A stretch of 64,000 nucleotides of DNA. It comes from Pseudomonas gingeri (lineage in GTDB: Bacteria; Pseudomonadota; Gammaproteobacteria; Pseudomonadales; Pseudomonadaceae). The notes under the pieces were generated by a model. The model saw nothing but the letters and a program-made list of their open reading frames with translations, was not told the origin of the DNA and made no database searches. Made by a program: the position numbers and the translations under genes. The stretch covers positions 1 to 64,000 of the forward strand of contig NZ_JACAQA010000002.1 of NCBI RefSeq assembly GCF_013385425.1, given 5' to 3'. Below, piece after piece: positions 45,243 through 54,907 of the stretch. The first letter of the stretch is position 1. Every line of letters begins with the position of its first letter.

Positions 45243-46379
45243 CTACTTCAACCGCCCCGCCCCCTCCAGCCAACCTGGCGCGCCTTTCAGCAACCATTCG
45301 GTGGCCGCGGGATTGTGTTTGATGCGGCTATCGAGAAACGCCACACCGATTGCCTGAATCGCGGCCACTTGCTTGGGATCCGGGGCCGGTTCGCCCGCCA
45401 TCGAACTATGGACGCCACCGCCGGGCTTGGCGCCACCGTGCTTGTGCCCTCTGCTCTTGGGAGCATCGCCGGACGGGTCGCTGCCCTTGTCGGCTTTTTT
45501 CGATGGTCGGTTGAACAGCTCGGTACCGGACAAGGTCTTGTGCGTCGCTTTGTTCAGCTCCAACTGAACGCTGCCGGCCACCGTCACCGACTCCCCCAGC
45601 ACCTGTCGCTGGCGATAGGAACTGACCCAGTTGAACGGATCTTCATCCTCCTGACCGGTCATCGACAGCACGGGCGCCGACATCTGGGCGAACAGCCCTG
45701 GCCGAGCACCGGCTTCCACATAAGGACTGAGCAACAACAGCGCCTTGGGCTGAATCGCGACGCCCGACGTAGCGCCAGGTTCCAGCGCCCCGGCCAGTGC
45801 CTCAGCGGTCTGTGCCCCTAAATCAAAGCCGGCCACCACGACCTGGTCCCAGTCGATGGCCGCCAGTTGTGCGTCGCCTTTCGCCGCCCGGGCCCGAACC
45901 TCAGTCAGGACTTTCTGCAAGGTGGACAGCCTGTCGCGCAAGGCGGCGGCGGTGTAATGAGTGCTGGCCACGCCACGGAAGTCGCCATCCAACGCCTGCG
46001 CCGAGGCAAAAATCGACTGATCATAGGCGTGCCCTTGAACGGACAGCACCGCATAACCGGCTTGCGCCCAAGCCTTGCGCCACTCCACACCGCCCGAGGC
46101 CGGCTCACCCAACCCCGGCAAGTAGATAATCAACGGCAGGCGCTCATGGGTAGCCGGCGCCAACCAGGCCACATCCACCGATTGCTGATCGAGTTGCCAG
46201 ATGGCGCCCCAACCGGTTGTTTCGTTGTGGGACGGTTGATAGGCGCTGGCCAGGTCTTTATTGACCAGCTCGGTGAATTCGATTCGCGGGTCTGGCGGAT
46301 CGCCCGCGCAACCAGAGATCAATCCCAGGCTGCCCACTAAGGCGCCCACCGCTAGCCAGTAACGAGGTTGAAGGTTCAT
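45243..46379 (-). CDS. Alpha/beta hydrolase-like lipoprotein
   Basis: A protein of 378 residues from ATG 46379. The start MNLQPRYWLAVGALVGSLG leads to LISGC, a lipobox, so it is exported and lipidated. The body resembles dienelactone-hydrolase or platelet-activating-factor acetylhydrolase folds: LPLIIYLPGLGEPASGGVEW, then VVVAGFDLGAQTAEAL, where the nucleophile elbow G-x-D-x-G has Asp in place of the usual Ser. A His/Gly/Lys-rich stretch (near 290-320) interrupts the C-terminal part. The substrate is unknown and hydrolase activity uncertain because of the Asp. Confidence 0.78.
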   Translation of the reverse strand: MNLQPRYWLAVGALVGSLGLISGCAGDPPDPRIEFTELVNKDLASAYQPSHNETTGWGAIWQLDQQSVDVAWLAPATHERLPLIIYLPGLGEPASGGVEWRKAWAQAGYAVLSVQGHAYDQSIFASAQALDGDFRGVASTHYTAAALRDRLSTLQKVLTEVRARAAKGDAQLAAIDWDQVVVAGFDLGAQTAEALAGALEPGATSGVAIQPKALLLLSPYVEAGARPGLFAQMSAPVLSMTGQEDEDPFNWVSSYRQRQVLGESVTVAGSVQLELNKATHKTLSGTELFNRPSKKADKGSDPSGDAPKSRGHKHGGAKPGGGVHSSMAGEPAPDPKQVAAIQAIGVAFLDSRIKHNPAATEWLLKGAPGWLEGAGRLK

Positions 46380-46492
46380 TCGATTCACAAAGTCGTCAAG
46401 ATCAAGATGGCTAGCAGCGTAACCGAGCCTCTGGCGAACGAGACACAAGGGCAGGTAAAGAATGGGTAAAGGGTGGCGGGAGAAGCTGGGGG

Positions 46493-49423
46493 TCACGCGT
46501 CTGCGCTGCCGCTCCAGCCAAGAACCGATCCGCTGCCAGAAAAACACCCCATCAACGCCTGCAACCCCATCGGTTTGGCAAAATAGTAACCTTGGGCCTG
46601 TCCCGCGCCCATTTCACGCAGCAATTCGAGCGTCTCGGCGTCCTCGACCCCTTCGGCCACCACGCTCAGGTCCAGGGATTCGGCCATCCGCACAATCGCC
46701 CGGACAATCGCGCGACTGCGGGCACTGCTGGTCAGTTCGAGGATGAACGACTTGTCGATCTTCAAGCCGCTGAAACGGTATTGATGCACGTAGCTCAGGG
46801 ATGAAAAGCCCGCACCGAAGTCATCGAGCACCACCGACATGCCGTTGTCGGCCAGCTGTTGCATGGTGCGTCGAGCCAGCGCCGGCTCCGCCACCAGGGC
46901 ACCTTCGGTCAGTTCCAGGCAGATCCGCGACGGCGAGACCTGGTGCCGCGCCAGCAGTGCAAGCACATCGCTGGCGAAGTCCGGGCGCGTCATGCTGTAG
47001 CTCGAGCAATTGACGTGTACCGGTGGCCAATGGGCGTGCTGGGGCTGGGCGAGGATCACGGCAATGCTGCTCAGCATGTACAGGTCCAGTCGACCGATCA
47101 GGCGCAATCCCTCGAAGTCCGGCAGAAACTCGCCCGGCGCGACCACCCGCCCGCCCGGCTGATGCCAGCGGACCAGCGCTTCAAGGGCCAGCAGCTCACC
47201 GCTTTCGACACTGACAATCGGCTGGAAATACGGCAGCAGTTCATCCGTGCGCTTGAGGGCGTTGCGCAAGGCCCCTTCACGCTCGACCTGGTCCGAGACT
47301 TCGCGGCGCACTTCCTGATTGAACACCGCGTAGCTGTCGCGCCCGGCGCTCTTGACCCGGTACATCGCCGCATCGGCATCGCGCAGCAGGTCGGCCGGCT
47401 CCTGATGGAACTGGCTGTCGGCGCTGACAATACCGATACTGCAGGACGAAAAGACTTCATGGCCATTGATGAAAAACGGCAGGTCAAACGCCACCAGGAT
47501 CCGTTCGGCAATGTCTATCACCCTGTCCAGCGGCGCCTCGGGAGCCAGTACCGAAAACTCATCACCGCCCAGGCGCGCCAGCATGTCGGAGTCACGCAGG
47601 CAACCGCGCAAACGGTCGGCGGCCTGCATCAGCAGCAGGTCGCCGAAATGATGGCCAAGGCTGTCATTGACCATCTTGAAACGGTCGAGGTCGATGAACA
47701 TCACCGCCAGGTGCCCGCCTTCGCTATCGAATCGCGACCAGGCCTGGTTGAGGCGCTGTTGCAGGTAGGTACGGTTGGCTAGCCCGGTCAGCGCATCGTG
47801 GGAGTTTTCGTGTTGCAGCTTGGCATTGGCATGATCGAGTTCGCGGGTGCGGTTCTGCACCCGGGCTTCGAGCATGAGGTTGGCAGCGTGGATCGCTTCG
47901 GCGGCCGTGCGGCGCGACAGCGCGGTGTCGATGTGTCGCGACACGAACGTCAGCAACTCCTGGTCACGCAGGGTGTAGCATACCTGCGAGGTGTAGCTCT
48001 GTACGGCAAGCACGCCCCGCACCACATCGCCATCGAACAAGGGAATGCCCAGCCAGGAGTAGGCGCGGACAGACTCATGGGCCCTTTCGGTTTCACCGCT
48101 CGCCGACAAGCGCTCGGACTCGCCGGCATCGATCAGGCAGGGTCGACGCTGGCGGATAACGTACTCGGTCAAGCCCCGGCGCCCGCGCCGGGCCACCGGG
48201 TGGGTGGTCAGTCGCTCATCGACATAGTAAGGAAAGGTCACTTCGCCAGTCGCGTCGTCGAACAGCGCAATGTAGAAGTTCTGCGCGAACAGCAACTCGC
48301 CGACGATGCCATGCAGGGTTTGAAACAACTCGGCCATGTCGCCCGGCTGGCTCGACAGTTCGGCTATCTGGAACAACGCGCTCTGCAGGTGTTCGGCGCG
48401 CTCGCGATCAAGCACCTCCTGCCTCAAGGCATCGTTGAGTGCCGACAGCTCCAGGGTACGACGCATCACCGTCTCTTCCAGGTCCGCCCGGTGCAGGATC
48501 CGGTCCAATGCCATGGCCACGTGGCGGGCCACCACCAGAAACAGCGCGCGGTCTTCGGCACTGTAGATACGGGCCACGTCGTAGACCTGCATCGCCAGCA
48601 TGCCAAACACTTCATCCGAGGCATTTTTCAAGGGTGCGCCCATCCAGAACTCGGGACGATCACCCACGCAGTGGAAACGGCCCTCGGCCTGGGCCGCGAG
48701 AATGCCGGCGGAGTCGATCAGCAGTGGCTGGCCGGTGGTCAACACCTGGCCGGTCAAGGACAGGTGCCCAGGGTCAAGGTATTCGTAGTTCTCGGCTTCA
48801 AGGGCATCCACGTCGATAATGTCGACGTAGTACGGGTAGTCGATCTTGCCACTGAGCGGGTCATACAGCGCGAGGTAGAAGTTCTCGGCGTCGATCAGGC
48901 TGGCCAGCAACTGGTGAACCCCCACCAGAAACACCGAACGGTCGCGGGTTGAACTGGCCAGGTAGGTAATCTCATACAACACACGCTGAGTGACCTGCGC
49001 ACGGGCCAGGGTATTGGTCTGTACCTCAATGCCCAGGCGCTGGGCAAACTCGGCGAGCGCCGGTTCCGCGGCATCCTTGATGGGTGCGAGCAGCCAGCCC
49101 AGCACGTTTTCGCCTCTGCCCGTCGGCCAGCGGTGCAACTGGCGAGTCAGGCAAAAGGCGTCAAACGCTTCATGGGCGACGCTTGAGGGCCACTGCAGCG
49201 AGGGGTCGCCCTGCCCGACCCGGTGCATTTGTTCTCCGGCGCGGTAAACCACCCAGGCAGTGGTATGGGCCCAGTTGCGCGCTGAGTCCAGCAAGTCTTC
49301 GATCCTGTCCTCGTTGCCAACGTAGGCCATGCCAACCGTGCCCGGGGTCCCTTTTAGTTGAGAAGCGACAATATCGCAATCGTTCGATTGCAGCGGGGAG
49401 TCGGTCAATGGACGAACACTCAT
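46493..49423 (-). CDS. GAF-GAF-GGDEF-EAL c-di-GMP signalling protein
   Basis: A protein of 976 residues from ATG 49423 (AGGGAG five bases upstream). Roughly: an N-terminal unknown region (1-130), two GAF domains (about 140-310 and 345-510, each with a NFY-L/I-ALYD/FDD-type start), a GGDEF domain (about 545-700) and an EAL domain (about 720-955). RLGGDEFSVLA is intact, with an RDSD inhibitory site five residues before it; ALEALVRWHQPGG, ELTEGALV, LDDFGAGFSSL and VVAEGVED indicate a complete EAL site. Both synthesis and degradation of c-di-GMP are possible. There are no membrane segments, so it senses a cytoplasmic signal. It is monocistronic. Confidence 0.93.
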   Translation of the reverse strand: MSVRPLTDSPLQSNDCDIVASQLKGTPGTVGMAYVGNEDRIEDLLDSARNWAHTTAWVVYRAGEQMHRVGQGDPSLQWPSSVAHEAFDAFCLTRQLHRWPTGRGENVLGWLLAPIKDAAEPALAEFAQRLGIEVQTNTLARAQVTQRVLYEITYLASSTRDRSVFLVGVHQLLASLIDAENFYLALYDPLSGKIDYPYYVDIIDVDALEAENYEYLDPGHLSLTGQVLTTGQPLLIDSAGILAAQAEGRFHCVGDRPEFWMGAPLKNASDEVFGMLAMQVYDVARIYSAEDRALFLVVARHVAMALDRILHRADLEETVMRRTLELSALNDALRQEVLDRERAEHLQSALFQIAELSSQPGDMAELFQTLHGIVGELLFAQNFYIALFDDATGEVTFPYYVDERLTTHPVARRGRRGLTEYVIRQRRPCLIDAGESERLSASGETERAHESVRAYSWLGIPLFDGDVVRGVLAVQSYTSQVCYTLRDQELLTFVSRHIDTALSRRTAAEAIHAANLMLEARVQNRTRELDHANAKLQHENSHDALTGLANRTYLQQRLNQAWSRFDSEGGHLAVMFIDLDRFKMVNDSLGHHFGDLLLMQAADRLRGCLRDSDMLARLGGDEFSVLAPEAPLDRVIDIAERILVAFDLPFFINGHEVFSSCSIGIVSADSQFHQEPADLLRDADAAMYRVKSAGRDSYAVFNQEVRREVSDQVEREGALRNALKRTDELLPYFQPIVSVESGELLALEALVRWHQPGGRVVAPGEFLPDFEGLRLIGRLDLYMLSSIAVILAQPQHAHWPPVHVNCSSYSMTRPDFASDVLALLARHQVSPSRICLELTEGALVAEPALARRTMQQLADNGMSVVLDDFGAGFSSLSYVHQYRFSGLKIDKSFILELTSSARSRAIVRAIVRMAESLDLSVVAEGVEDAETLELLREMGAGQAQGYYFAKPMGLQALMGCFSGSGSVLGWSGSADA

Positions 49424-49806
49424 CAGCGCTCCCTGAGCCAAAAATTGAAGACACTCACTGATTACTAGCAATGTGCCTTCCAAGTAAAGCTTATAGCGCT
49501 TGTTTCAGACGTTTATTCGTTTGGGTGCCAACCGTGGCTGAAGCGCCTCCACGCAGATAGCATATTGCCTCTATTGGTTCGTTATGAGAATGACCGTCCG
49601 GCATGAGCTTTTTCAGAGCTGGCCGGTTGGGCCGCTCAGACCAACCTGGCGCCCAGCGCTTCAGTGAAAATGGGGGGATTGATCGGACCGGGTGACAGCG
49701 TGTTGACCCGTATCGGCGCCAACTCCAGGGCGAGGCCTTGGGCCAGCGCTTCCATTAGACGCGGACGCAGATTGTATCGACGCCCGTGAGTCCGTCTTCA
49801 GAACGA
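49424..49806. other. Intergenic region with an SDR remnant
   Basis: There are 383 bases between the signalling gene promoter side and the sulfonate binding protein gene. The only recognisable content is the minus-strand dehydrogenase fragment at 49636-49758. Confidence 0.5.
49636..49758 (-). pseudogene. Short-chain dehydrogenase C-terminal remnant
   Basis: Forty residues read EALAQGLALELAPIRVNTLS, PGPINPPIFTEALGARLV, then TGA at 49636-49638. This is the well-known SDR segment with the RVN-x-x-SPG motif. No start or N-terminal part exists upstream in frame. Confidence 0.75.
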
Positions 49807-50823
49807 TCAGTTGGGATTTGTGGCTGTCGATGTCGATCGACTCAGCGCCACCGACTCATTCGAAAACACCTGCGCATCGGTGAATTTCTCCACCTCGACC
49901 CGATGGGGAAAGATCTTCTTCTCGACGAAAAGATCATCCACCTGCTGCAACGCCTGCAGATCCCTCGCCTCTACCGGCAACAACGACTCATCCCCCCAAC
50001 GGCGCAGCAACTGAGAAACCTCAAGGGGAATATCATTGGCCTTGGCAAACACCCGCGCGTACTCCTCGGGATTTTTCTGTGCCCATTCAAAAGCCTTGGC
50101 GAAACGCTGCAACACATCGCCCAACGCCCTGCGCTTGAGGGGATCGGCAAGCACTTCATCGGACGCGGTGATAAAGGTCAGCCCGGTATTGATCCCCTCC
50201 CCGCTGATCAGCACCCTGGCACCTTTCTGCTCGGCAAATGCCTGATAGACGCCGAAGGTGGCCCAGGCTTCGATCTTCCCGGCATTGAAGGCGGGTAACG
50301 CATCCGTGGGCAGGACAAAACCGACCTTGACGTCTTTCTCATCCACTCCGGCATTGGCCAGGGCACGAATCAGCAGGTACTGGGAAATGCTGCCACGGGC
50401 GGACGAGACCACCACATTGTGCCCTTTCAGGTCCGCGACGGTGTGAATCGGTGAATCGGGTGGCACCAGGATCGCAATGCCCCGGGATTGGCTGCGGCGT
50501 ACGGCAACGATACGCAAGGCCGTGCCCCCCGTGGCCGCGGCCAGTACCGGCGTGTCACCGGCCGGGCCCAGGTCCACCGCGCCGGCGCGCAAGGCTTCGA
50601 ACAGCGGCGCGGCGCCCTGGAAGTTGGCCCATTCAACCTTGTAGTCGATGCCTTCCAGGGCGTGGGCCGCTTCTACCACCGTGCGCAAACCCTTGGCCTG
50701 ATCACCCAGGATCAAGGTCACGCCCGATAAATCAGACTGGGTTTTCGGGGCCTCGGCCGCTTTATCACAGCCCCCCAGCAACAACGCGGCCGCCACCAGC
50801 ATCAACAGTCTCAACTCAACCAT
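49807..50823 (-). CDS. Aliphatic sulfonate/taurine-type ABC substrate-binding lipoprotein
   Basis: A protein of 338 residues from ATG 50823, overlapping the ATPase gene by 8 bases. The start LRLLMLVAAALLLGGC is a lipoprotein signal. SsuA/TauA-like features are AVDLGPAGDTPVLAAATGG, VADLKGHNVVVSSARGSISQ and AWATFGVYQAFAEQKGARVL. It is the third gene of a permease-ATPase-binding protein set on the minus strand. Binding specificity within sulfonates or sulfate esters is not clear. Confidence 0.9.
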   Translation of the reverse strand: MVELRLLMLVAAALLLGGCDKAAEAPKTQSDLSGVTLILGDQAKGLRTVVEAAHALEGIDYKVEWANFQGAAPLFEALRAGAVDLGPAGDTPVLAAATGGTALRIVAVRRSQSRGIAILVPPDSPIHTVADLKGHNVVVSSARGSISQYLLIRALANAGVDEKDVKVGFVLPTDALPAFNAGKIEAWATFGVYQAFAEQKGARVLISGEGINTGLTFITASDEVLADPLKRRALGDVLQRFAKAFEWAQKNPEEYARVFAKANDIPLEVSQLLRRWGDESLLPVEARDLQALQQVDDLFVEKKIFPHRVEVEKFTDAQVFSNESVALSRSTSTATNPN

Positions 50824-51589
50824 GGGCAAACCGCCGCACGCCACTGGCAGCCGCTTGCCCCACCGCCGCCGGGACGTCCACTTCAACCCCGAGAAGACTC
50901 AGCAAGCGTGCCCGGATCGCCTGGAAGCCGTCCTGACCCGTGTCCCGCGCCCGAGGCAGATCGATGGTCAGTTGCTCGGCAATCTTGCCATGGGCCAGGA
51001 CGATCACGCGGTCGGCCAGCAAAATCGCCTCATCAACGTCGTGGGTGACCAGCAGCACGGCTGGCGTATGCTTGCGCCACAGTTCGATAATCAGCCGATG
51101 CATCTTGATCCGGGTCAAGGCGTCCAGCGCGGCGAAAGGTTCATCCAGCAACAGCAGCTTGGGTTCGCGCACCAGACCACGGGCCAACGCCACGCGCTGG
51201 GCCTCCCCACCGGAGAGCGTCGCCGGGTAGGCGTCCAGTCGATGGGCCAGCCCTACCTCCGTCAACGCCTGCACCGCGCGTTCCCTGGCATCGGGAATGC
51301 GCAGTCCGAGGATCACGTTTTTCCAGGCCCGCTTCCAGGGCATCAGCCGCGGCTCCTGAAACACGGCCGCCCGGGCCTTGGGCACGCGCAACTGGCCGCT
51401 GTCGATGCTGTCCAGCCCGGCCAGGCTGCGCAGCAAGGTGGTCTTGCCGGAGCCGCTGGCGCCCAGCAGTGCGACAAACTCGCCGGGGGCGATGTCCAGG
51501 TCCAGGCCGTCGATGACCCGTTGCTGACCGAACTGGCGCACCACATTGCGCAACTGTACCGGTGCCGCCAAGGATTCGATATTCGACAT
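50816..51589 (-). CDS. ssuB: Sulfonate-type ABC importer ATPase
   Basis: An ATPase of 257 residues. GASGSGKTT (Walker A, residues 43-51), FQEPRLMPWK (Q-loop in the SsuB/TauB style), LSGGEAQRVALARGL, LLLLDEPFAALD and VTHDVDEA are complete. It lies one base after the permease stop. It is the only ATPase of this class in the window and may serve three binding proteins. Confidence 0.92.
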   Translation of the reverse strand: MSNIESLAAPVQLRNVVRQFGQQRVIDGLDLDIAPGEFVALLGASGSGKTTLLRSLAGLDSIDSGQLRVPKARAAVFQEPRLMPWKRAWKNVILGLRIPDARERAVQALTEVGLAHRLDAYPATLSGGEAQRVALARGLVREPKLLLLDEPFAALDALTRIKMHRLIIELWRKHTPAVLLVTHDVDEAILLADRVIVLAHGKIAEQLTIDLPRARDTGQDGFQAIRARLLSLLGVEVDVPAAVGQAAASGVRRFAHG

Positions 51590-51590
51590 G

Positions 51591-52463
51591 TCAGTTCCTC
51601 ACGAAAGATGGGCGCCAGGCCAGGGCGAAACGTTCCAGGGTGCGGATCAGCCCATCGATCAGCAGGCCGAGGACGCTGTAGATCAACAGGCAAATCACAA
51701 TCACGTCGGTGCGCATGAAGTCCCGCGCATCGCTGGCCAGGAAGCCGATACCGGCGGTGGTGTTGATTTGCTCGACGAACACCAGGGCCAGCCAGGAAAT
51801 CCCCAGGGAATAGCGCAGGCCGACAAAAAAAGAAGGCAACGAACCCGGCAGGATCACATGCCAGATCAACTCGCGGCGATTGAGCCCCAGGGTGTTGGCG
51901 GCCTCGATCAACTTGGGGTCGATGTTGCGGATACCGGAAAACAGGTTGAGGTAGACCGGGAAGGTGGTGCCGGTGACGATCAGCGCGATCTTGGTGAACT
52001 CGCCGATGCCGAACCAGAGGATGAACAACGGCACCAGGGCCAGGGAGGGAATGGTGCGCAGCATCTGCATCGGCGAATCGAGGATCACCTCGCCACGCTT
52101 GGACAGGCCGGTGATCAGCGCCGCCGCCACACCGATGCTGACGCCAATGCCCAGCCCCAGCAGCGCCCGTTGCAGGGATACCAGCAGGTGCTTGCCCAAC
52201 TCGCCGGAAACGATCATCGCCCACAAGGTACCGCCGATCTGCGACGGCGCGGCGATGATCCGTTGCGGGATCAGCCCCAGCTCGGAGGCCAACTCCCATA
52301 CCAGCAGCAACACGATCGGGCTGACCAACCGCAATAACACCTCGGGGGTGCGCCAGTTGCGCAACCAGGGGGGCACCAGTCGTGACACACCTTCAGGCTC
52401 GCCCTGGAAGCGAGCCGCCTTGTCGACGGAAAACGAGCTGGCATTCAGGGGTTTTTCATTCAT
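51591..52463 (-). CDS. ssuC: Sulfonate-type ABC importer permease
   Basis: A permease of 290 residues with six helices. LRLVSPIVLLLVWELASELG begins the membrane part; the EAA-type loop is LIEAANTLGLNRRELIWHVI, followed by LPSFFVGLRYSLGISWLALV, as in SsuC. It is the first gene of the minus-strand operon and divergent from the monooxygenase at 52794. Confidence 0.92.
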   Translation of the reverse strand: MNEKPLNASSFSVDKAARFQGEPEGVSRLVPPWLRNWRTPEVLLRLVSPIVLLLVWELASELGLIPQRIIAAPSQIGGTLWAMIVSGELGKHLLVSLQRALLGLGIGVSIGVAAALITGLSKRGEVILDSPMQMLRTIPSLALVPLFILWFGIGEFTKIALIVTGTTFPVYLNLFSGIRNIDPKLIEAANTLGLNRRELIWHVILPGSLPSFFVGLRYSLGISWLALVFVEQINTTAGIGFLASDARDFMRTDVIVICLLIYSVLGLLIDGLIRTLERFALAWRPSFVRN

Positions 52464-52793
52464 CGGGCTTCCGTCCTCACAAAAAACACGGCCAGGAGCG
52501 CCGTTGCAGCTTCATGCTAGTCGCATAAAAAACCTCAGTGAAATTCTTTTTGGGAATAACCTAATATGATTAAAAATAAGACATAAAATCAAAACAATAA
52601 ATTATTTGCATAATAAAGCCAGCCTCGCCGCCCACGCCGACCTCGACCAACAAAATGCACATTTCTGATAAATATCATTTATTAAAATTCTACAAATTAA
52701 TAATTAACTTAGAACAAAACGGCATTTTACAGCCCCGCCCCCGCCCCCTACTTTCGACCCCTACAGAGCGCCCCTACCCACAAGGAACTGAGC
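52464..52793. promoter_or_regulatory. AT-rich divergent promoter of the sulfur genes
   Basis: There are 330 bases of strikingly AT-rich sequence (notably 52550-52620 and 52660-52720) in a GC-rich genome, lying between the permease and monooxygenase genes. This composition is usual for CysB-type sulfate-starvation promoters. I cannot define a specific site. Confidence 0.5.
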
Positions 52794-53882
52794 ATGAGCA
52801 TTGAATTTATCGGCTACATCGGCGGCCACCACGCTTCGGAGATCCATCCCCGCAGTGGCCCGACCTTGCAACCCGACTACGTGGAAACCGTCGCTCGCGC
52901 CCACGAAGCGGCCGGCTTCGACCGTGCCCTGGTAGCCTTCCACTCCAACAGCCCGGACAGCACGCTCATTGCCTCCCACGCGGCCAGCGTGACCAAAAAA
53001 CTGCAGTTCCTGATTGCCCATCGGCCCGGTTTTGCCCAGCCGACCCTGGCCGCTCGACAGTTCGCCACCCTGGACGTGTTCAACGGCGGGCGTACCGCCG
53101 TTCACATCATCACTGGCGGCGACGATCGCGAACTTCGGGCCGACGGCAGCCATATCGACAAGGACGAACGCTACGCCCGCACGGATGAATACCTGAGCGT
53201 GGTGCGCCAGGAATGGACCAGCGAGAAACCCTTTGCCCATGAAGGCACCTACTACCAGGTCGAGGGCGCGTATTCGACGGTGAAGTCGCCGCAACAGCCG
53301 CATATCCCGCTGTATTTTGGCGGTTCTTCAGCGGCTGCGATCGCCGTGGCCGGCAAGCATGCGGACGTGTATGCGCTATGGGGGGAAACCTACGAGCAAG
53401 TGCGGGAAGTGGTGGCCCGGGTACGGGCTGAAGCCGCCAAACACGGACGGACGATTCGCTTCAGTTTGTCGTTGCGGCCGATCCTGGCCGAAACCGAGGA
53501 GCTGGCGTGGCAGCGTGCGGAGCAGATCCTGCAACAGGCTACCGCCCTGGCCGAGCAGAACGGTTTTGTCCGGCGCGAACCACCGAACGAAGGGTCTCGT
53601 CGCCTGCTGGCGGCGGCGGCCCAGGGTTCGAGGCTGGATAGACGCTTGTGGACCGGGATTGCCGGACTGCTGGGGGCACAGGGTAATTCGACGTCACTGG
53701 TGGGCACGGCGGAACAAGTGGCAGAGGCCCTGCTCGACTATTACGACCTCGGTATCACCACCTTCCTGATTCGCGGCTTCGACCCCCTCAATGATGCCAT
53801 CGACTATGGCAAGCGCCTGATCCCCCTGACCCGCCAGTTGGTGGCGGAACGCGAGCGGCAAGCGGCTGAAAAGGTCGCATAG
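52794..53882 (+). CDS. SsuD-like FMNH2-dependent alkanesulfonate monooxygenase
   Basis: A luciferase-like enzyme of 362 residues, slightly shorter than SsuD (about 380). HEAAGFDRALVAFHSNSPDS, FLIAHRPGFAQPTLAARQFA, TLDVFNGGRTAVHIITGGDD and RYARTDEYLSVVRQEW fit the SsuD/SfnG branch, including the basic residues used for the sulfonate and FMN phosphate. It would release sulfite from a sulfonate with FMNH2 and oxygen. It faces the importer operon across a common AT-rich promoter. No SsuE reductase gene is present in the window. Confidence 0.9.
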   Translation: MSIEFIGYIGGHHASEIHPRSGPTLQPDYVETVARAHEAAGFDRALVAFHSNSPDSTLIASHAASVTKKLQFLIAHRPGFAQPTLAARQFATLDVFNGGRTAVHIITGGDDRELRADGSHIDKDERYARTDEYLSVVRQEWTSEKPFAHEGTYYQVEGAYSTVKSPQQPHIPLYFGGSSAAAIAVAGKHADVYALWGETYEQVREVVARVRAEAAKHGRTIRFSLSLRPILAETEELAWQRAEQILQQATALAEQNGFVRREPPNEGSRRLLAAAAQGSRLDRRLWTGIAGLLGAQGNSTSLVGTAEQVAEALLDYYDLGITTFLIRGFDPLNDAIDYGKRLIPLTRQLVAERERQAAEKVA

Positions 53883-53944
53883 AGCGGCCTTTTTGAAAGC
53901 GTCGGGTTCGACCTTTTGTACTCGGGTTGACCCCCTTGCAAAAC

Positions 53945-53972
53945 CCACCTTTCCCTCTCGGGAAGGGTGGGC
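53945..53972. terminator. Hairpin between convergent genes
   Basis: CCCACCTTTCCC (53945-53956) pairs with GGGAAGGGTGGG (53961-53972), one mismatch, loop of four. It lies between the monooxygenase and the convergent aldolase gene; the A-run before it could serve the minus strand. Confidence 0.6.
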
Positions 53973-53992
53973 ATCAACTCACCCATGACCGA

Positions 53993-54787
53993 TCAATGCT
54001 TGTAGTCGGTATCGGTACGTTCCAACTGCCGAATCAACGCATTCCAATGCCGTGCCACCCCCGGCCCTTCCCCGCTCTTGAACACCTCGGCCTGCTTCTC
54101 AACCTTGGCCACCACCTCGGCCGGCGGAAAGATCAGTTCGGCATTCCCCGCCGCCTGCGCCGCGATCTGAATATTGCACGCCCGCTCCAGGCCCTGCAGT
54201 TGCTGGAACGCATGCTCGACACTGATCCCCGCCGTCAGCAAGCCATGGTTGCGCAGGATCATCACGCTCTTGTCCCCCAGGTCCGCCACCAGGCGCTCAC
54301 GCTCATCCAGGTCCAGGGCCACGCCCTCATAGCCGTGGTAAGCCACTCGCCCGGAAAAGCCGATGGAGTGTTGGGAAATCGGCAACAACCCACCCTTCTG
54401 CGCAGACACCGCAATGCCGTCGCGGGTATGGGTGTGCAACACCGCTTGCAGGTCAGGACGGGCAGCATGGATGGCGCTGTGGATCACATAACCGGCGTAG
54501 TTGATGCCCAGCCCGGTCGGGTCATCGACAAGGGTGCCATCGATGTCGACCTTGACCAGGTTGGAGGCGCTGATTTCATCGAACAACAGCCCGAAGGCAT
54601 TGATCAGGAAATGCTCCTCGGGCCCCGGCACCCGGGCGGAGAAATGGGTGTAGATGTGATCGGTCCACTTGTACAAGGCCGCCAGTCGATAGGCCGCAGC
54701 CAGCTTGACACGGACCTCCCACTCTTCTGCAGTGACCCGCAGTCGGACATTGTTCGAAACGCTGGATAACGGACTGACGCTGCTCAT
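53993..54787 (-). CDS. Class II aldolase/adducin family protein
   Basis: A protein of 264 residues. The zinc-binding cluster VLHTHTRDGIAV (His-x-His) and the later LRNHGLLTAGIS (His) are present; the phosphate-binding or substrate region is DHIYTHFSARVPGPEEHFLI. This adducin-like branch is common in catabolic clusters and often of unknown substrate. It lies inside the sulfur region, transcribed on its own. It may deal with the carbon skeleton left after desulfonation, but this is inference. Confidence 0.88.
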   Translation of the reverse strand: MSSVSPLSSVSNNVRLRVTAEEWEVRVKLAAAYRLAALYKWTDHIYTHFSARVPGPEEHFLINAFGLLFDEISASNLVKVDIDGTLVDDPTGLGINYAGYVIHSAIHAARPDLQAVLHTHTRDGIAVSAQKGGLLPISQHSIGFSGRVAYHGYEGVALDLDERERLVADLGDKSVMILRNHGLLTAGISVEHAFQQLQGLERACNIQIAAQAAGNAELIFPPAEVVAKVEKQAEVFKSGEGPGVARHWNALIRQLERTDTDYKH

Positions 54788-54907
54788 GGCAAAACTTCCT
54801 GGATGGCCTTAAGGACTTCCAGGCAAGCCTATGGGATGGAAAAAAATAATAAAAAGCACATTTTAATCTAAGCTAATTATTATTTTTTTTCATATCCAGC
54901 AGCGCAA

